From Vibrio sp. 10N.286.49.B3 (GTDB taxonomy: Bacteria; Pseudomonadota; Gammaproteobacteria; Enterobacterales; Vibrionaceae): 58,289 bases of DNA. The position numbers and the translations under genes are program-made. The DNA lies in NCBI RefSeq assembly GCF_002873395.1, contig NZ_MCUV01000011.1, positions 68,680 to 126,968 of the forward strand, read 5' to 3'. The notes beneath the pieces are model-generated. The model had not been told where the DNA came from. It was given only the letters and a program-made list of their open reading frames with translations, and made no database searches. Of this stretch, positions 27,751 through 37,295 are shown piece after piece. Positions within the stretch are counted from its first letter, which is position 1. The number at the start of each line of letters is the position of its first letter.

Positions 27751-28230
27751 TTAATGTCTAATTAACTTTCCTTGATTGCTCTGCTCGCAATGTTTTTGTA
27801 TATCGTAACTGATTTGCTTATCTACGTTCTTTAGTTGGACCCCAATGACAAAATCTGCCCACTCTTGACTACTTGGACCAATAACACACTCCCCTTCAAC
27901 TCGCATTGTAAGGCGACGATGGCACCTGATTGTCAAATCTTTAAAGCTCTCTTTTGGTAAGTGGCGAGCTGAATCAACTAAAGAGATCCAGTGATTTTGC
28001 TCCTGACTGGCAAGCGTATAATAAACCCACTTACCTCGTTTCTCTTGGGTCAATAAACCCGCTTTAAATAGCATTTTTAGGTTTCTTGACACGTTGTATT
28101 GAGTTTCTCCAGTTACATCCATCGCTTCAGCTACTGTGATTTTTTGATCTACATGAATAAGTAACCAAAAAAGCGTTAAGCGATGCGGTTCAGCTAACGC
28201 CTTTAATGCATCTAAATATCGAGCATCCAT
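27751..28230 (-). CDS. ArsR/SmtB-family regulator
   Basis: 159 aa. Winged-helix domain in the first 90 residues: AEPHRLTLFWLL, then the recognition helix region TQYNVSRNLKMLFKAGLL and the wing KRGKWVYYTL. It lacks the ELCVCDL metal-binding helix of arsenic or zinc sensors, so the signal is unknown. A C-terminal extension carries a VEGECVIGPSS segment. Directly follows a small membrane-protein gene, one base apart, likely one transcript. A decayed close copy lies 1 kb away. Confidence 0.85.
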   Translation of the reverse strand: MDARYLDALKALAEPHRLTLFWLLIHVDQKITVAEAMDVTGETQYNVSRNLKMLFKAGLLTQEKRGKWVYYTLASQEQNHWISLVDSARHLPKESFKDLTIRCHRRLTMRVEGECVIGPSSQEWADFVIGVQLKNVDKQISYDIQKHCEQSNQGKLIRH

Positions 28231-28506
28231 CTACTGTCCTTTTTTACTCTTTAAGCTGACAAACATAACTCCGAGACCAATAAAAAAAACCACACTTGAA
28301 TGTGTAGCATGAAAGGCAAGCTCACCTTTACTTGCTCCAGTAAATAACGCAAACCAAAAGAAAGGGCAAAATATGCCAAGTAGAGCAATGCTTCTCCCTG
28401 TTTTCGTTTGATCTGAAATATCACCTCCTTTTACCAAGGTAGATAACACTTTAAACATATGACTGTAAGCACACCACTTTGTTAGGTTGTTAATTGCAGC
28501 TTTCAT
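28231..28506 (-). CDS. Small membrane protein upstream of arsR
   Basis: 91 aa with two hydrophobic helices (ALLGIFCPFFWFALFTG and VVFFIGLGVMFVSL). I do not recognise the family. ATG with AGGGG 6 bp upstream. Probably controlled together with the ArsR regulator it precedes. Inner membrane. Confidence 0.6.
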   Translation of the reverse strand: MKAAINNLTKWCAYSHMFKVLSTLVKGGDISDQTKTGRSIALLGIFCPFFWFALFTGASKGELAFHATHSSVVFFIGLGVMFVSLKSKKGQ

Positions 28507-28737
28507 AAATTACCCCTAAATAGACTAAGTTGAAAATCACACATAGATGTATACATGCGCATTTTTACATACATTAACCCGCTTAACTGGATCCTAAGTC
28601 TAAAAACGATAAATAATTGGCTAATATGGATAACGAACAGAACAAAGGTATAGCCGATGACTTTACTCATCGGCCAAAGAGGGATGGGATTTCTCAATTA
28701 GATCTATCTACACTGTCATTGCTTATTTTTGAAGGGA

Positions 28738-28947
28738 TCACAGCAACGTCAACACGTTTATCTTATTTTGAGTTTGATACATAGATAAAAAGTCACCATC
28801 ACAATCGTTTTGAAGTAAAAATCTTGCCAGAACCTCTGGGGGAGCATTCATTAAAGCTTCTAATTCCATATGAGAGCAATCATCAACTAGCTGACATGTA
28901 CCTGTTTCTATATTGTAATTCTTACAATGGCTATTGCACTTATTCAT
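28738..28947 (-). CDS. Small cysteine-rich protein, unknown
   Basis: 69 aa with a cysteine pattern C-x3-C-x9-C-x5-C in the N-terminal 24 residues and one further Cys, followed by an acidic helical part. It may bind metal. ATG with AGAGG 9 bp upstream. Lies upstream of the membrane-protein/arsR pair on the same strand, separated by about 230 bp without a convincing gene. Confidence 0.5.
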   Translation of the reverse strand: MNKCNSHCKNYNIETGTCQLVDDCSHMELEALMNAPPEVLARFLLQNDCDGDFLSMYQTQNKINVLTLL

Positions 28948-29072
28948 TTATAACTGCCTCTATAAAATGAAATGACCATATATAAGATAGCTATTGTTTG
29001 AAGATAAGCTCAACTAATTGTATAGATTGTGATCAATGCGTAACCATTTCAGAAGGCGATTAAAGGTAAATT

Positions 29073-29485
29073 GAGGATAGATAATTTGATGCGCAGAAAG
29101 CTTTATCAGAACCTAATCGGTTACGCTTGTTTTGGCTTCTACTGCATGTAGACCAGAAAATCACGGTTGCTGAAGCTATGGACGTAATTGGTGATACTCA
29201 ATATAACGTTTCTCGTAACCTGAAAATGCTATACAAAGCTGGTCTGCTTACACACCAAAAACATGGCAAGTGGGTCTACTATGCGCTAACAAAACAGACA
29301 ACTCCACACTGTCAGGCTTTAATTGATTCTATTCGATTTTTGCCTGAAGATGAATTTAGTGAAGTCACTCAGCGTTGCTTCATACGTTTATCAATCGTGT
29401 CGAAGGTGAGTGTGTTGTTGGAGCAAGTAGTGATGAATGGGTGTCAGCAACGAAGCAATCTAGTAAGAAGCAAGCAGCACTTTAG
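29073..29485 (+). pseudogene. Decayed second copy of the ArsR regulator
   Basis: Closely related to the intact ArsR at 27751-28230, in opposite orientation. In frame from 29073 it reads D-R-stop-F-D-A where the intact copy has DARYLDA, so the start region has a TAA stop and a missing codon. The middle is intact (TQYNVSRNLKMLYKAGLL). After RLSI a one-base loss shifts the frame; the other frame then continues RVEGECVVGASSDEW as in the intact copy. A shortened product from the TTG at 29127 is open but would lack the first helix. Confidence 0.85.
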
Positions 29486-29492
29486 AAATAGT

Positions 29493-29526
29493 GATCTAGA
29501 AACGTAAAGCTATGCGTTTCTAGATC
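29493..29526. terminator. Hairpin between arsR remnant and SDR
   Basis: A perfect 12-bp stem (GATCTAGAAACG with CGTTTCTAGATC) and a 10-nt loop, between convergent genes. Probably a bidirectional terminator. Confidence 0.6.
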
Positions 29527-29556
29527 TTAAATTATCAATCAGAGTTGATACCTCGT

Positions 29557-30363
29557 CTACGATACTCGTAACACCGACTCAATAGCAGCTACGACCGCTT
29601 TGTTCTTCTCGGCATTTAATGCATCGGCATGTGGCGGGGAAAACTGACCAGAATCATTATCAAAGTACTTACCCGAAGCATTGGCAAACTCTTTGGATAC
29701 CGCTGCTCGACATAAAATATCCGCACCGATGCTAAGGTCGTTACCTGCAACGCCATATGCCTCTTTTACCAATTTGCTCCCTAAAAATGATGCCGGATTT
29801 ACCGCAACGACTAATGGACCTTTACCCTTTAATTGTTCGGCAAGATGCATAGACCACATAGTAAGAGCTAGTTTAGATTGCGCATAAACCTGACCATCTG
29901 ATGCCCCTGCATTAGAACTGGTTAAAGCATTGAGGTTTACTGGTGATTGAGCAGCAGAAGACAAGTTGACGATGCGCCCTACTGAATCAAACAAAGGTAG
30001 TAGCTTCTGCGTTAGTAAATATGGGGCTATCGTATTAACGACAAAACGAACATCAAGATTTTCTTGCGTGGTAATACTCGGCACGTTGTAAACGCCAGCA
30101 TTATTAATGAGGACATCTAACTTATCATGTTTTTCAGCTATTGATTTTGCCAACGCTTCAACCTGCTTGAGACTAGAAAGGTCAGCAGTATAGACCTCGA
30201 CTATTGCATCAGATGAACCTTGCTCAAGAAGCACTTTAACACTTGCTAATTTACTTGAATTACGACCATGAATAAGTACACGGTGCCCCTCTGCAACAAG
30301 CATTTTAGCCGTTTCTAAACCTATGCCATCCGTTGACCCTGTAATCAATATTGTCTTTTTCAT
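29557..30363 (-). CDS. Short-chain dehydrogenase/reductase
   Basis: 268 aa classical SDR. NAD(P)-binding TGSTDGIG at residues 8-15, NNAGVY near 90, catalytic Ser and YAQSK (about Tyr160, Lys164). The Arg in HGRNSSK after the second strand suggests NADP preference. Substrate unknown. Stands alone; the remnant of a zinc-type alcohol dehydrogenase follows on the other strand. Confidence 0.88.
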   Translation of the reverse strand: MKKTILITGSTDGIGLETAKMLVAEGHRVLIHGRNSSKLASVKVLLEQGSSDAIVEVYTADLSSLKQVEALAKSIAEKHDKLDVLINNAGVYNVPSITTQENLDVRFVVNTIAPYLLTQKLLPLFDSVGRIVNLSSAAQSPVNLNALTSSNAGASDGQVYAQSKLALTMWSMHLAEQLKGKGPLVVAVNPASFLGSKLVKEAYGVAGNDLSIGADILCRAAVSKEFANASGKYFDNDSGQFSPPHADALNAEKNKAVVAAIESVLRVS

Positions 30364-30493
30364 AATAATCTATTCCTACAAATTCACTGATAGTTAAGAG
30401 TAATACAAAGTTTCGCTATTTATTATTAATAAAAACTTAAAACTGATTATAGAAGCCACTGTCTTATCAACCTGCTGCGTTTATTTATAATTA

Positions 30494-30988
30494 GCGAAAC
30501 ACTTTGGCGCTCAAGTTTATGCGACAGGTGCCGCTGGCGAGCAAAATGACTTAATATCGAGCTTAGGTGTCACGGCTATCGACTTTAAAACTGAGTCCGT
30601 TGAGGAGTATGTGAGAAAATATACTGGTGGAACTGGGTTTGACCTTATTTTTGACTCTGTCGGAGGAGCAAACTTAAATAACTCCATTGATGCTGCCAAA
30701 CTTAATGGACAAGTTGCTACTACCGTCACCTTGCATGAACAAGATTTGACGATGGTTCATATGAAAGGCTTATCTCTACACGTTGTGTTTATGTTACTAC
30801 CGATGATCTACAACATAGGTCGTGCTGTACATGGGAAAACATTAACGATACTTAAAGATTTAGTTGAATCTGGTGATTTAAAACCGGTTCTAGATAAGCA
30901 CACTTTCACACTAAATAATGCTGCAGCAGCCCACGATCACTTAGCAAGTGGTCAAGCCATTGGTAAAGTCGTTATTGACGTAGTGTAA
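30494..30988 (+). pseudogene. 5'-truncated zinc-type alcohol dehydrogenase / quinone oxidoreductase
   Basis: Only the C-terminal half of a medium-chain dehydrogenase remains. The frame begins abruptly at AKHFGAQVYATG, part of the NADP-binding domain, directly after an in-frame TAA, and continues through GFDLIFDSVGG to the normal end GKVVIDVV. The catalytic domain is missing. An ORF starting at 30611 is open but unlikely to be functional. Followed by a terminator-like hairpin. Confidence 0.8.
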
Positions 30989-31003
30989 ACACATAGATGA
31001 AAT

Positions 31004-31029
31004 AAAGCTTGTCTCTGGGCAAGCTTTTT
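31004..31029 (+). terminator. Terminator after the truncated dehydrogenase
   Basis: Stem AAAGCTTG (31004-31011) with CAAGCTTT (31020-31027), 8-nt loop, ending in a T run. Confidence 0.75.
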
Positions 31030-31062
31030 CGAAGAGTACTAACACCAGTGATGTACTCTTCG
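31030..31062. repeat. Inverted repeat upstream of lysR
   Basis: CGAAGAGTAC (31030-31039) is repeated inverted at 31053-31062 with a 13-nt spacer. It lies right after the terminator and could be a second hairpin or an operator. Confidence 0.5.
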
Positions 31063-31177
31063 TCGTTATTGACGCAGCGATAGTTAATACTTTAACTGGT
31101 ACTTATCGATGGATTAAGCTAAAACAATATACACAAGCTCAGTTGCCTCAACTACAAATAAAAGGCGCTTAAATCCA

Positions 31178-32071
31178 ATGAATATTGAACACTTAAGGCT
31201 ATTTGTTAGAGTCGCAGCGACACATAATATAAGCCAAGCAGGTAAAGAGCTTGGGCTTTCTGCTCCAGTCGCTAGCATGCATATCAATAAATTAGAAGAA
31301 AGCATAGGCGCTCGATTGATTCATCGTACAACCCGAAAGGTTTCTTTAACAGAAGAGGGCGAAGCAATGCTCCCTTATGCTGAAGATATTTTGGCAAACG
31401 TTGATGCAGCCCGTGCATTGGTTGGAACTGGTAAGCCACAGCCAAACGGAACATTACGCATTGCCGCTTCAGCCTCTTTTGGACGATTACATTTAATGCC
31501 TGCCTTAAAAGGTTTTTTAAAAGAATACCCTAAGTTAGCCATCGATATTCGTCTAACAGATACTATCGTTGATATGATAGAGGGTGGATTTGATGTGGCA
31601 ATTAGAAATGCGGAACTGAAAGATTCGACACTCATTGCTAAAAAATTGGCAACGGATAAACGTATTATATGCGCCTCCCCAGAGTACCTAGCTGCACATG
31701 GCAAGATCGATAAACCAGAAGAGCTCATGCAACACCACTGTATCAAGCAAACCGGATTAGAAAGTTGGACTTTTAATACATCTGAAGGATTACAGGTTGT
31801 TAAAGTAAAAGGAAATATCCGTGTTGATCATGGAGAAGCTGTGCGGGATGCAGCCATGATGGGGTTAGGTATTGCCATGTGCGCCCAATGGTTAGTATAC
31901 GAACAATTAAAAACGGGTGAACTTGTTGAAGTTCTCTCTGACTTTCCACTCGATGATCACGCTGCTGTCTGGGCTGTATACCCAAGTAGCCGTTTGCTTG
32001 CTCCTAAAGTTAGAGCATTTTTAGACTATTTTGAATCATATTATGGATCTCCACCCTACTGGCAAAGATAG
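31178..32071 (+). CDS. LysR-family transcriptional regulator
   Basis: 297 aa. N-terminal winged helix (LRLFVRVAATHNISQAGKEL, then LEESIGARLIHRTTRKVSLT) and a periplasmic-binding-like effector domain from about residue 90. Resembles LysR proteins of the CrgA/AaeR-like group that often control a neighbouring dehydrogenase; here the neighbouring MDR gene is broken, so its original target may be lost. Confidence 0.88.
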   Translation: MNIEHLRLFVRVAATHNISQAGKELGLSAPVASMHINKLEESIGARLIHRTTRKVSLTEEGEAMLPYAEDILANVDAARALVGTGKPQPNGTLRIAASASFGRLHLMPALKGFLKEYPKLAIDIRLTDTIVDMIEGGFDVAIRNAELKDSTLIAKKLATDKRIICASPEYLAAHGKIDKPEELMQHHCIKQTGLESWTFNTSEGLQVVKVKGNIRVDHGEAVRDAAMMGLGIAMCAQWLVYEQLKTGELVEVLSDFPLDDHAAVWAVYPSSRLLAPKVRAFLDYFESYYGSPPYWQR

Positions 32072-32093
32072 AACTTACGACTTAGCGATTAAC

Positions 32094-32657
32094 TTAACAC
32101 TCATCACTCACAACTCGAACCGTACACTCACAGCCACCGGCAGGACAAGTCTCAGTGTCACTAGTTGGTCGACCGCCGAAAGAGTCATACAGTACATAAC
32201 ATCCTGATGGTGGGAATTCTATAAACTCTCTATTTAATTCATTTGAACTAAATGCGTATGTATAACCAACAACTGCATGTCGATTTCCAGTCTCTGCGGT
32301 TAAATTATCGTCAACGCTAAGGTTTAAAAAATCAATCATTGTTAGTGCATCACCCGATTCGCCTTCACTTTCTGGGCAAAGCGTACCCCAGTCAACCTCA
32401 ACACTACCAATGTTAAAATCAATAACATAATCGCTTTGATCGCTTGGAGAAACCAGGCTAGCAGAAAGACCTTGAATATAAGCTTTACCTATAACTTGTG
32501 TTATCGCCCCATTCATAGCACTAGCAATGCCATCCAATGTTGCAGCTCGCGCTGATTGTTGAATGTTAAGAAACCTTGGTGCTGCCGTAACGGCTAGAAT
32601 ACCGAGTATAACGATAACAACAACCAATTCGATTAAAGTAAAGCCACTTTTCTTCAT
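32094..32657 (-). CDS. Type IV pilin-like protein (MSHA type)
   Basis: 187 aa. Class III signal MKKSG followed by the methylation motif FTLIEL and a hydrophobic helix VVVIVILGILAV; cleavage is expected after Gly5. Four cysteines in the C-terminal part, two of them near the end in CPAGGCECTV, could form a disulfide loop. Start set at the ATG ending 32657. No pilus assembly genes nearby, so it is an orphan or minor pilin. A fragment of a related pilin 5' end lies near 36 kb. Confidence 0.85.
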   Translation of the reverse strand: MKKSGFTLIELVVVIVILGILAVTAAPRFLNIQQSARAATLDGIASAMNGAITQVIGKAYIQGLSASLVSPSDQSDYVIDFNIGSVEVDWGTLCPESEGESGDALTMIDFLNLSVDDNLTAETGNRHAVVGYTYAFSSNELNREFIEFPPSGCYVLYDSFGGRPTSDTETCPAGGCECTVRVVSDEC

Positions 32658-32749
32658 AAGAATCACTTATAGGGTAATTGAACAATGCATAGCGCAAATC
32701 CGTTTATCTTAATTATAGCGTATGAGTACACCACTGTGACCACTCACCA

Positions 32750-33706
32750 CTACTCTGCTTTTATAAGTACTATCTCATCTTGTAAATCACGAACCCAATG
32801 ACTATTGGTTAAAAAGTCAATAAATATGGCTGTCGCTGACTGGACCCCTTGGGGGTTGAGGTAAGTCATCCTTAAATCGACTTCGTAAGTCGTATTTTCA
32901 GGAAATAAAGTAATTAACACCCCATTTTTTAGAGACTCTCTTATCACATGATAAGGTAAAAAACCTATTCCAAGAGAATCTAACACACTGTTTTCACAGG
33001 CTAATGAATTGTTACTCATAAAGGTAATAAGTTGTGGTGTAAGCACACTATTACCAATCCCATCAATTTTGACATGTTTATGTTGATTTAAGTGCGTCCA
33101 CGCGACAAAAGCATGATCTAAAAATAGCGACTCTATACTGCTAGGTTGCCCATAATGCTCTATGTAGTCACGGGTACAGCACAGCATAAAAGGCAACTTA
33201 ATTAATGGTCTAGATATCGTATTATCGTGAATTGACTCTGACGTCAAATGAGCACGAATTGAGATATCAAGATTGTGCTCAAATAAATTTTGAAAAGACT
33301 CATCTGTGATCAGTTCGACTAAGTAATTTGGATACATTTTATGAAAATCACTAATAACATGACTAAGAATGAGAGAACCAAAAGTATTCGGGCTCGATAA
33401 CCTTAATTTTATCGACTGATCACTACCTTGACGCTTAAATTCTCTCTTATAGCTCGCTAATGACTGAACATTGGCATCAATACTTCCTATCGTTGGGCGG
33501 CACATATCAACATAAGCCTTCCCTTTTGGTGTTAACTTTGACCCTCGTGCACTTCTATCGAGTAAACGAAATCCAAGGTCTGTTTCTAAAGCCTTTATTG
33601 CCCTAGAAATCATAACTTTAGAAATCCCTAGATGCTCTGCTGCAATACTAAAAGAGCCTGATTCTGATACACAGATAAGCGCTCTGTGATTGGCGATATC
33701 ATCCAT
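32750..33706 (-). CDS. LysR-family transcriptional regulator
   Basis: About 318 aa. HTH region ALICVSESGSFSIAAEHLG and LGFRLLDRSARGSKLT, with an effector domain from about residue 95. Divergent from the secreted SnoaL-like gene at 33805, which it probably controls. Start uncertain: ATG ending 33706 fits family length; a GTG at 33727 has a better AGGAA ribosome site. Confidence 0.88.
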   Translation of the reverse strand: MDDIANHRALICVSESGSFSIAAEHLGISKVMISRAIKALETDLGFRLLDRSARGSKLTPKGKAYVDMCRPTIGSIDANVQSLASYKREFKRQGSDQSIKLRLSSPNTFGSLILSHVISDFHKMYPNYLVELITDESFQNLFEHNLDISIRAHLTSESIHDNTISRPLIKLPFMLCCTRDYIEHYGQPSSIESLFLDHAFVAWTHLNQHKHVKIDGIGNSVLTPQLITFMSNNSLACENSVLDSLGIGFLPYHVIRESLKNGVLITLFPENTTYEVDLRMTYLNPQGVQSATAIFIDFLTNSHWVRDLQDEIVLIKAE

Positions 33707-33804
33707 AGTGTTCCATTTAGTTAACACACCGTTCCTATTACAAGTGTAGTCAAAATGTATGGCTTGGCTACGATTAATAGGTCGTTAATGAGGAGTTATA
33801 AACT

Positions 33805-34956
33805 ATGAACCATATTACTCAACACATTTGTACTTCACTTGTCGCGGTAACAAGCATTTTAGGGTATGCAACCTCTACGGTTGCAGCCGAAGAGCTCTCT
33901 AACAAAGATAAAGCTATTGCTGTTATTTCTAGTATTGAGACTGGTGATCAAACTGCTATTAGTTATATAAATCCAACAAATTACATTCAACACAACCTTA
34001 GCGTCGAAGATGGGCTAGTGGGTTTTGGTAAAGTGCTCAGTGCCCTACCAGAGGGATCAGCAAAAGCCAGCGTTATCCGTGCTGCAGAAGATGGCGATTA
34101 TGTGTTCTTACACACCGACTATAACTTCTTTGGGCCAAAAGTTGGCTTTGATGTTTTTCGGTTTGAAAAAGGGTTAATTGTCGAGCATTGGGATAATTTA
34201 CAAGAAATTGCGCAAAATAATCCAAGTGGGCGAACACAATTAGATGGTTTTACTGAAATTACTGACAGAGATAAAACACAGGAAAATAAGGCATTAGTTG
34301 CTGACTTTATTAATACCATATTAATTAAAGGAGATATGGATAAAATTGGTTTATATATCGATAGTGCACCTGAAGATTTCTTACAGCACAACTCAATGGT
34401 TGGTGATGGTCTTCAAGGATTAAGTGAAGCAATCATGGCACTAAACGAAGCTGGTACACCCATGATATATACTGCTAATCATAAAATACTCGGTGAAGGT
34501 AATTTTGTTCTCGCTATCAGCGAAGGCATATTTTTGGAGAAAAAAACCTCATATTATGACTTATTTAGAATTGATAATGCCAGAATAGTTGAACATTGGG
34601 ATGTTTTAGAAACGATACAAAGCAAAGAACAATGGAAAAATGATAATGGTAAGTTCGGTTTCACTTCAGATTATGTCGTTGAAGTCGCAACCTTTGACTT
34701 GCGTGATGGTGTCACGGCTGATCAGTTCCGCCCTCTAGACAAAGCGGTTGAAGATAGTCATGTATCAAAACAACAAGGTTACATATCAAGACAGTCGGGA
34801 TTAACTGATGATGGTTATTGGAGAGTGATTGTACACTGGAACTCAATCGAAGATGCAGAAGCTTCAATGGCTTCTTTCATGCAGGCTCCTGCTGCTGCCG
34901 ATTTTCTAGAAAATGCAGATACTTCAACAATGATAATGCGTCGCTATGCTCACTAA
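33805..34956 (+). CDS. Secreted protein with two SnoaL-like domains and a C-terminal ABM domain
   Basis: 383 aa. Cleavable signal peptide (first 28 residues, ending ATSTVAA). Two repeats of a SnoaL/NTF2-like fold (about 32-145 and 155-280), each with an IQHN/LQHN motif and a VFRFEKGLIVEHWD-type motif. The C-terminal 95 residues look like an antibiotic-biosynthesis-monooxygenase type dimeric alpha-beta barrel. Function unknown; possibly a periplasmic small-molecule enzyme. AGGAG 9 bp before ATG. Followed 50 bp later by a QorB-like reductase on the same strand. Confidence 0.8.
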   Translation: MNHITQHICTSLVAVTSILGYATSTVAAEELSNKDKAIAVISSIETGDQTAISYINPTNYIQHNLSVEDGLVGFGKVLSALPEGSAKASVIRAAEDGDYVFLHTDYNFFGPKVGFDVFRFEKGLIVEHWDNLQEIAQNNPSGRTQLDGFTEITDRDKTQENKALVADFINTILIKGDMDKIGLYIDSAPEDFLQHNSMVGDGLQGLSEAIMALNEAGTPMIYTANHKILGEGNFVLAISEGIFLEKKTSYYDLFRIDNARIVEHWDVLETIQSKEQWKNDNGKFGFTSDYVVEVATFDLRDGVTADQFRPLDKAVEDSHVSKQQGYISRQSGLTDDGYWRVIVHWNSIEDAEASMASFMQAPAAADFLENADTSTMIMRRYAH

Positions 34957-35006
34957 GTGAGTATGAACTTTCGCACTTACCACCCAAACTTCTTTAGAGG
35001 CTATCT

Positions 35007-35843
35007 ATGAAAATTGCAGTTACTGCCGCGAGTGGTCAATTAGGTCATGCCATTATTCAAGCGTTACTTGAACTTGTCCCTAGACAAAATATTATTGCGC
35101 TAGCGCGTAGCCCAGAAAAAATCACTGACTTGGATGTTGAAATAAGACCAGGGGATTACGACCAACCAAATCAGCTTGAAAGCTCTCTTACTGATATTGA
35201 TACATTGTTGCTTGTATCTGGCATGACTGATCCAAGAGATCGTATCCAGCAGCATCGAAATGTTATCAATGCTGCAAAAAAAATGGGCGTTAATAAAATT
35301 GTCTACACCAGCATTCAAGGTGCTGAAAATGGCAATGCATTTTCACCTATAGTGCAAAGTAACCGGCTGACTGAGCAGGATGTGACCAATTCTGGACTTA
35401 AATGGGTAATAGGTCGAAACGGAATCTATATTGAACCTGATGTTGAATATATAGATAGCTATAAAAAATTAGGGACCATCAGTAATTGTGCTGGAGATGG
35501 GAAATGCGGTTATACCACGCGAGGAGAGCTTGCCTACGCTTATGCGAAAATGCTTATTGAAGAAAAGCACAATGGTAAATGCTACAACTTACATGGTACA
35601 GCCATAAGTCAGCAGCAACTGACTCATTTCCTTAATCTAGCCTTTAATACTGAACTTACATACAAGGCTATTTCAAATAATGAATTTCTGGCCGATCGCA
35701 CTGCCGAATTAGGTGAGTTTATTGGGACTGTCATCACTGGGATTTATCAAGGGATCAATGCTGGATATGTTGATAACGAAAGTCACTTTAAAGAAGCATC
35801 AGGTAGAAATCATATTAGTTGGGCAGAATACTTTAACCTTTAA
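35007..35843 (+). CDS. QorB/NmrA-like NAD(P)H quinone reductase
   Basis: 278 aa atypical SDR. N-terminal glycine motif AASGQLG, with ALARSPEKI as the NADP-binding basic loop. Similar to E. coli QorB, which reduces quinones. Probably co-transcribed with the SnoaL-like gene and controlled by the divergent LysR. Confidence 0.85.
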   Translation: MKIAVTAASGQLGHAIIQALLELVPRQNIIALARSPEKITDLDVEIRPGDYDQPNQLESSLTDIDTLLLVSGMTDPRDRIQQHRNVINAAKKMGVNKIVYTSIQGAENGNAFSPIVQSNRLTEQDVTNSGLKWVIGRNGIYIEPDVEYIDSYKKLGTISNCAGDGKCGYTTRGELAYAYAKMLIEEKHNGKCYNLHGTAISQQQLTHFLNLAFNTELTYKAISNNEFLADRTAELGEFIGTVITGIYQGINAGYVDNESHFKEASGRNHISWAEYFNL

Positions 35844-35964
35844 CAATCAGTCGCTCTGAAGATAAACAAGAATTAACGATAAAGCTCCAATTTTTTGAGG
35901 TGATGATAGTTACTGTCGCCTCATAAAATTGCGCACTAACTAACCTATCATAATAAGAAGTGTC

Positions 35965-36040
35965 ACAGGCGTTACCACCTAAAATACGATAACAACCAAT
36001 TCGATTAATTTCCTTCATAAAAATCACGAGTTCTAGCAAT
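35965..36040 (-). pseudogene. Fragment of a pilin gene 5' end
   Basis: The minus strand has ATGAAGGAAATTAATCGAAT then TGGTTGTTATCG, matching the start of the pilin at 32657 with small deletions that destroy the frame. Upstream bases GTGATTTTT also match the pilin leader. Only about 60 bp can be aligned. Confidence 0.6.
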
Positions 36041-36116
36041 ATCATGCCCTCTTTAAGGCTATCCTCAGGGCGAACAGCCTGCTTAACAATATACTAGTGC
36101 GCTCAGCTTATTTGAT

Positions 36117-37295
36117 TTAATGCCGGTCATCAGTTAAAACTATGTTACTAATCTCATTTTCTAACCTAGCAAAATAGGGGTTCCACGTTAAACGCGCATA
36201 GGTCTTACCTTGTTCTTTATACCCCCACGCTGAAAACCAAACGTTATCTCCCTCATAGCAGCGCTCTGTTTGTGTGGTATCCAAGCTATTTAAACAAACT
36301 AGATGCGTTCCATTCGCTCCATAGTAACGATTAACTGGCGAAAATAGTGGACTGAGATGAGAGCCTGTACTGATTTTGTATTCAGCTAGGTTCATTGGAT
36401 AGGATTGTACTCTTTCCGTGACGGTTAAATGCTGCTCATCACCGTACCAAATAAGCTTACTTTGCGGGTTAGTAAATTTAGCGTTAAACATCTCTGCAGT
36501 GATATATGGGTCAATAACACTATCCGCTTCACTCACAACAATAAGTGTCGGAACCGTCACTTTCTTCTGATCAATGGTAGATCTAAATATACGGGCACTC
36601 TCTGAATATTGCGTCATTCCATGTAACGACATTGAGTTATATTTAGCATAATTATCTTCATGCTCAATGATCCCATCCCAAAATATAGAGATGACGGTTC
36701 CAATCTTTTCAGCTCCAGGGTTCATCGTTTTAAAACCTGGTGAAATAAGTACTAAGCCTTCTATCCCACCATAATTAAGTGCATTAATAGAAATAAGGTT
36801 GGCCCCAGTGGAGAAGCCGCCTAGCCATACTTGTGTGTGCTCTTTTTTCAGCAAACTGACATAGTAGTCAACGATAACTTGCCAATCATTATAGGTTGTT
36901 AACTTCATGTGCTCTGGTTTACTACCGTGACCGGGTAACAGTATAGCTTGAACATAAAAGCCCTGTTTAACAAACGTAGAGGTAAGGTCGCTGAAACTAT
37001 AAGGAGAGTCCCCTAGGCCATGAACTAACAAAATGGCTTTCTCTGAATTAGGGTCACCAGCCTCAAAGGGCATATTCATTTCCAACTCTTGAGCATGGTT
37101 AGATGAGATAAATGAGCGGTTTTTAGCAAGCCAACGCTGTGTGAGAATAAGATAATCACTAAAATTTGGCTGTAAATAATCGTAGTAGTTATCAGATAGA
37201 TGTAATGCCTGATGCTCGTTATTACTAAGCACATAACTTTTCGATAAAATAATAACTGCGGCACATAGCAGTAGAAGAAGTAAGTTTCTTTTCAT
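36117..37295 (-). CDS. Alpha/beta hydrolase with N-terminal membrane anchor
   Basis: 392 aa. Hydrophobic N-terminus (NLLLLLLCAAVIILS) acts as signal or anchor. LLVHGLGDSPYSF is the oxyanion region and GFSTG the nucleophile elbow; Asp is in EADSVIDP and the catalytic His in DEQHLTV, giving a full triad. Resembles lipases or carboxylesterases acting in the periplasm; the 60-residue extra C-terminus is odd for this family. Start at ATG 37295 with GAAGG 8 bp upstream. Confidence 0.8.
   Translation of the reverse strand: MKRNLLLLLLCAAVIILSKSYVLSNNEHQALHLSDNYYDYLQPNFSDYLILTQRWLAKNRSFISSNHAQELEMNMPFEAGDPNSEKAILLVHGLGDSPYSFSDLTSTFVKQGFYVQAILLPGHGSKPEHMKLTTYNDWQVIVDYYVSLLKKEHTQVWLGGFSTGANLISINALNYGGIEGLVLISPGFKTMNPGAEKIGTVISIFWDGIIEHEDNYAKYNSMSLHGMTQYSESARIFRSTIDQKKVTVPTLIVVSEADSVIDPYITAEMFNAKFTNPQSKLIWYGDEQHLTVTERVQSYPMNLAEYKISTGSHLSPLFSPVNRYYGANGTHLVCLNSLDTTQTERCYEGDNVWFSAWGYKEQGKTYARLTWNPYFARLENEISNIVLTDDRH

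Noticed and set aside
28503..28697. Minus-strand hydrophobic 64-codon frame before the small membrane protein
   Set aside because: Starts at TTG without a ribosome site and shows no family features; probably spacer.
35833..36045. Minus-strand frame of 70 codons
   Set aside because: Its start is the decayed pilin leader, and the rest has no protein-like pattern; treated as a relic.
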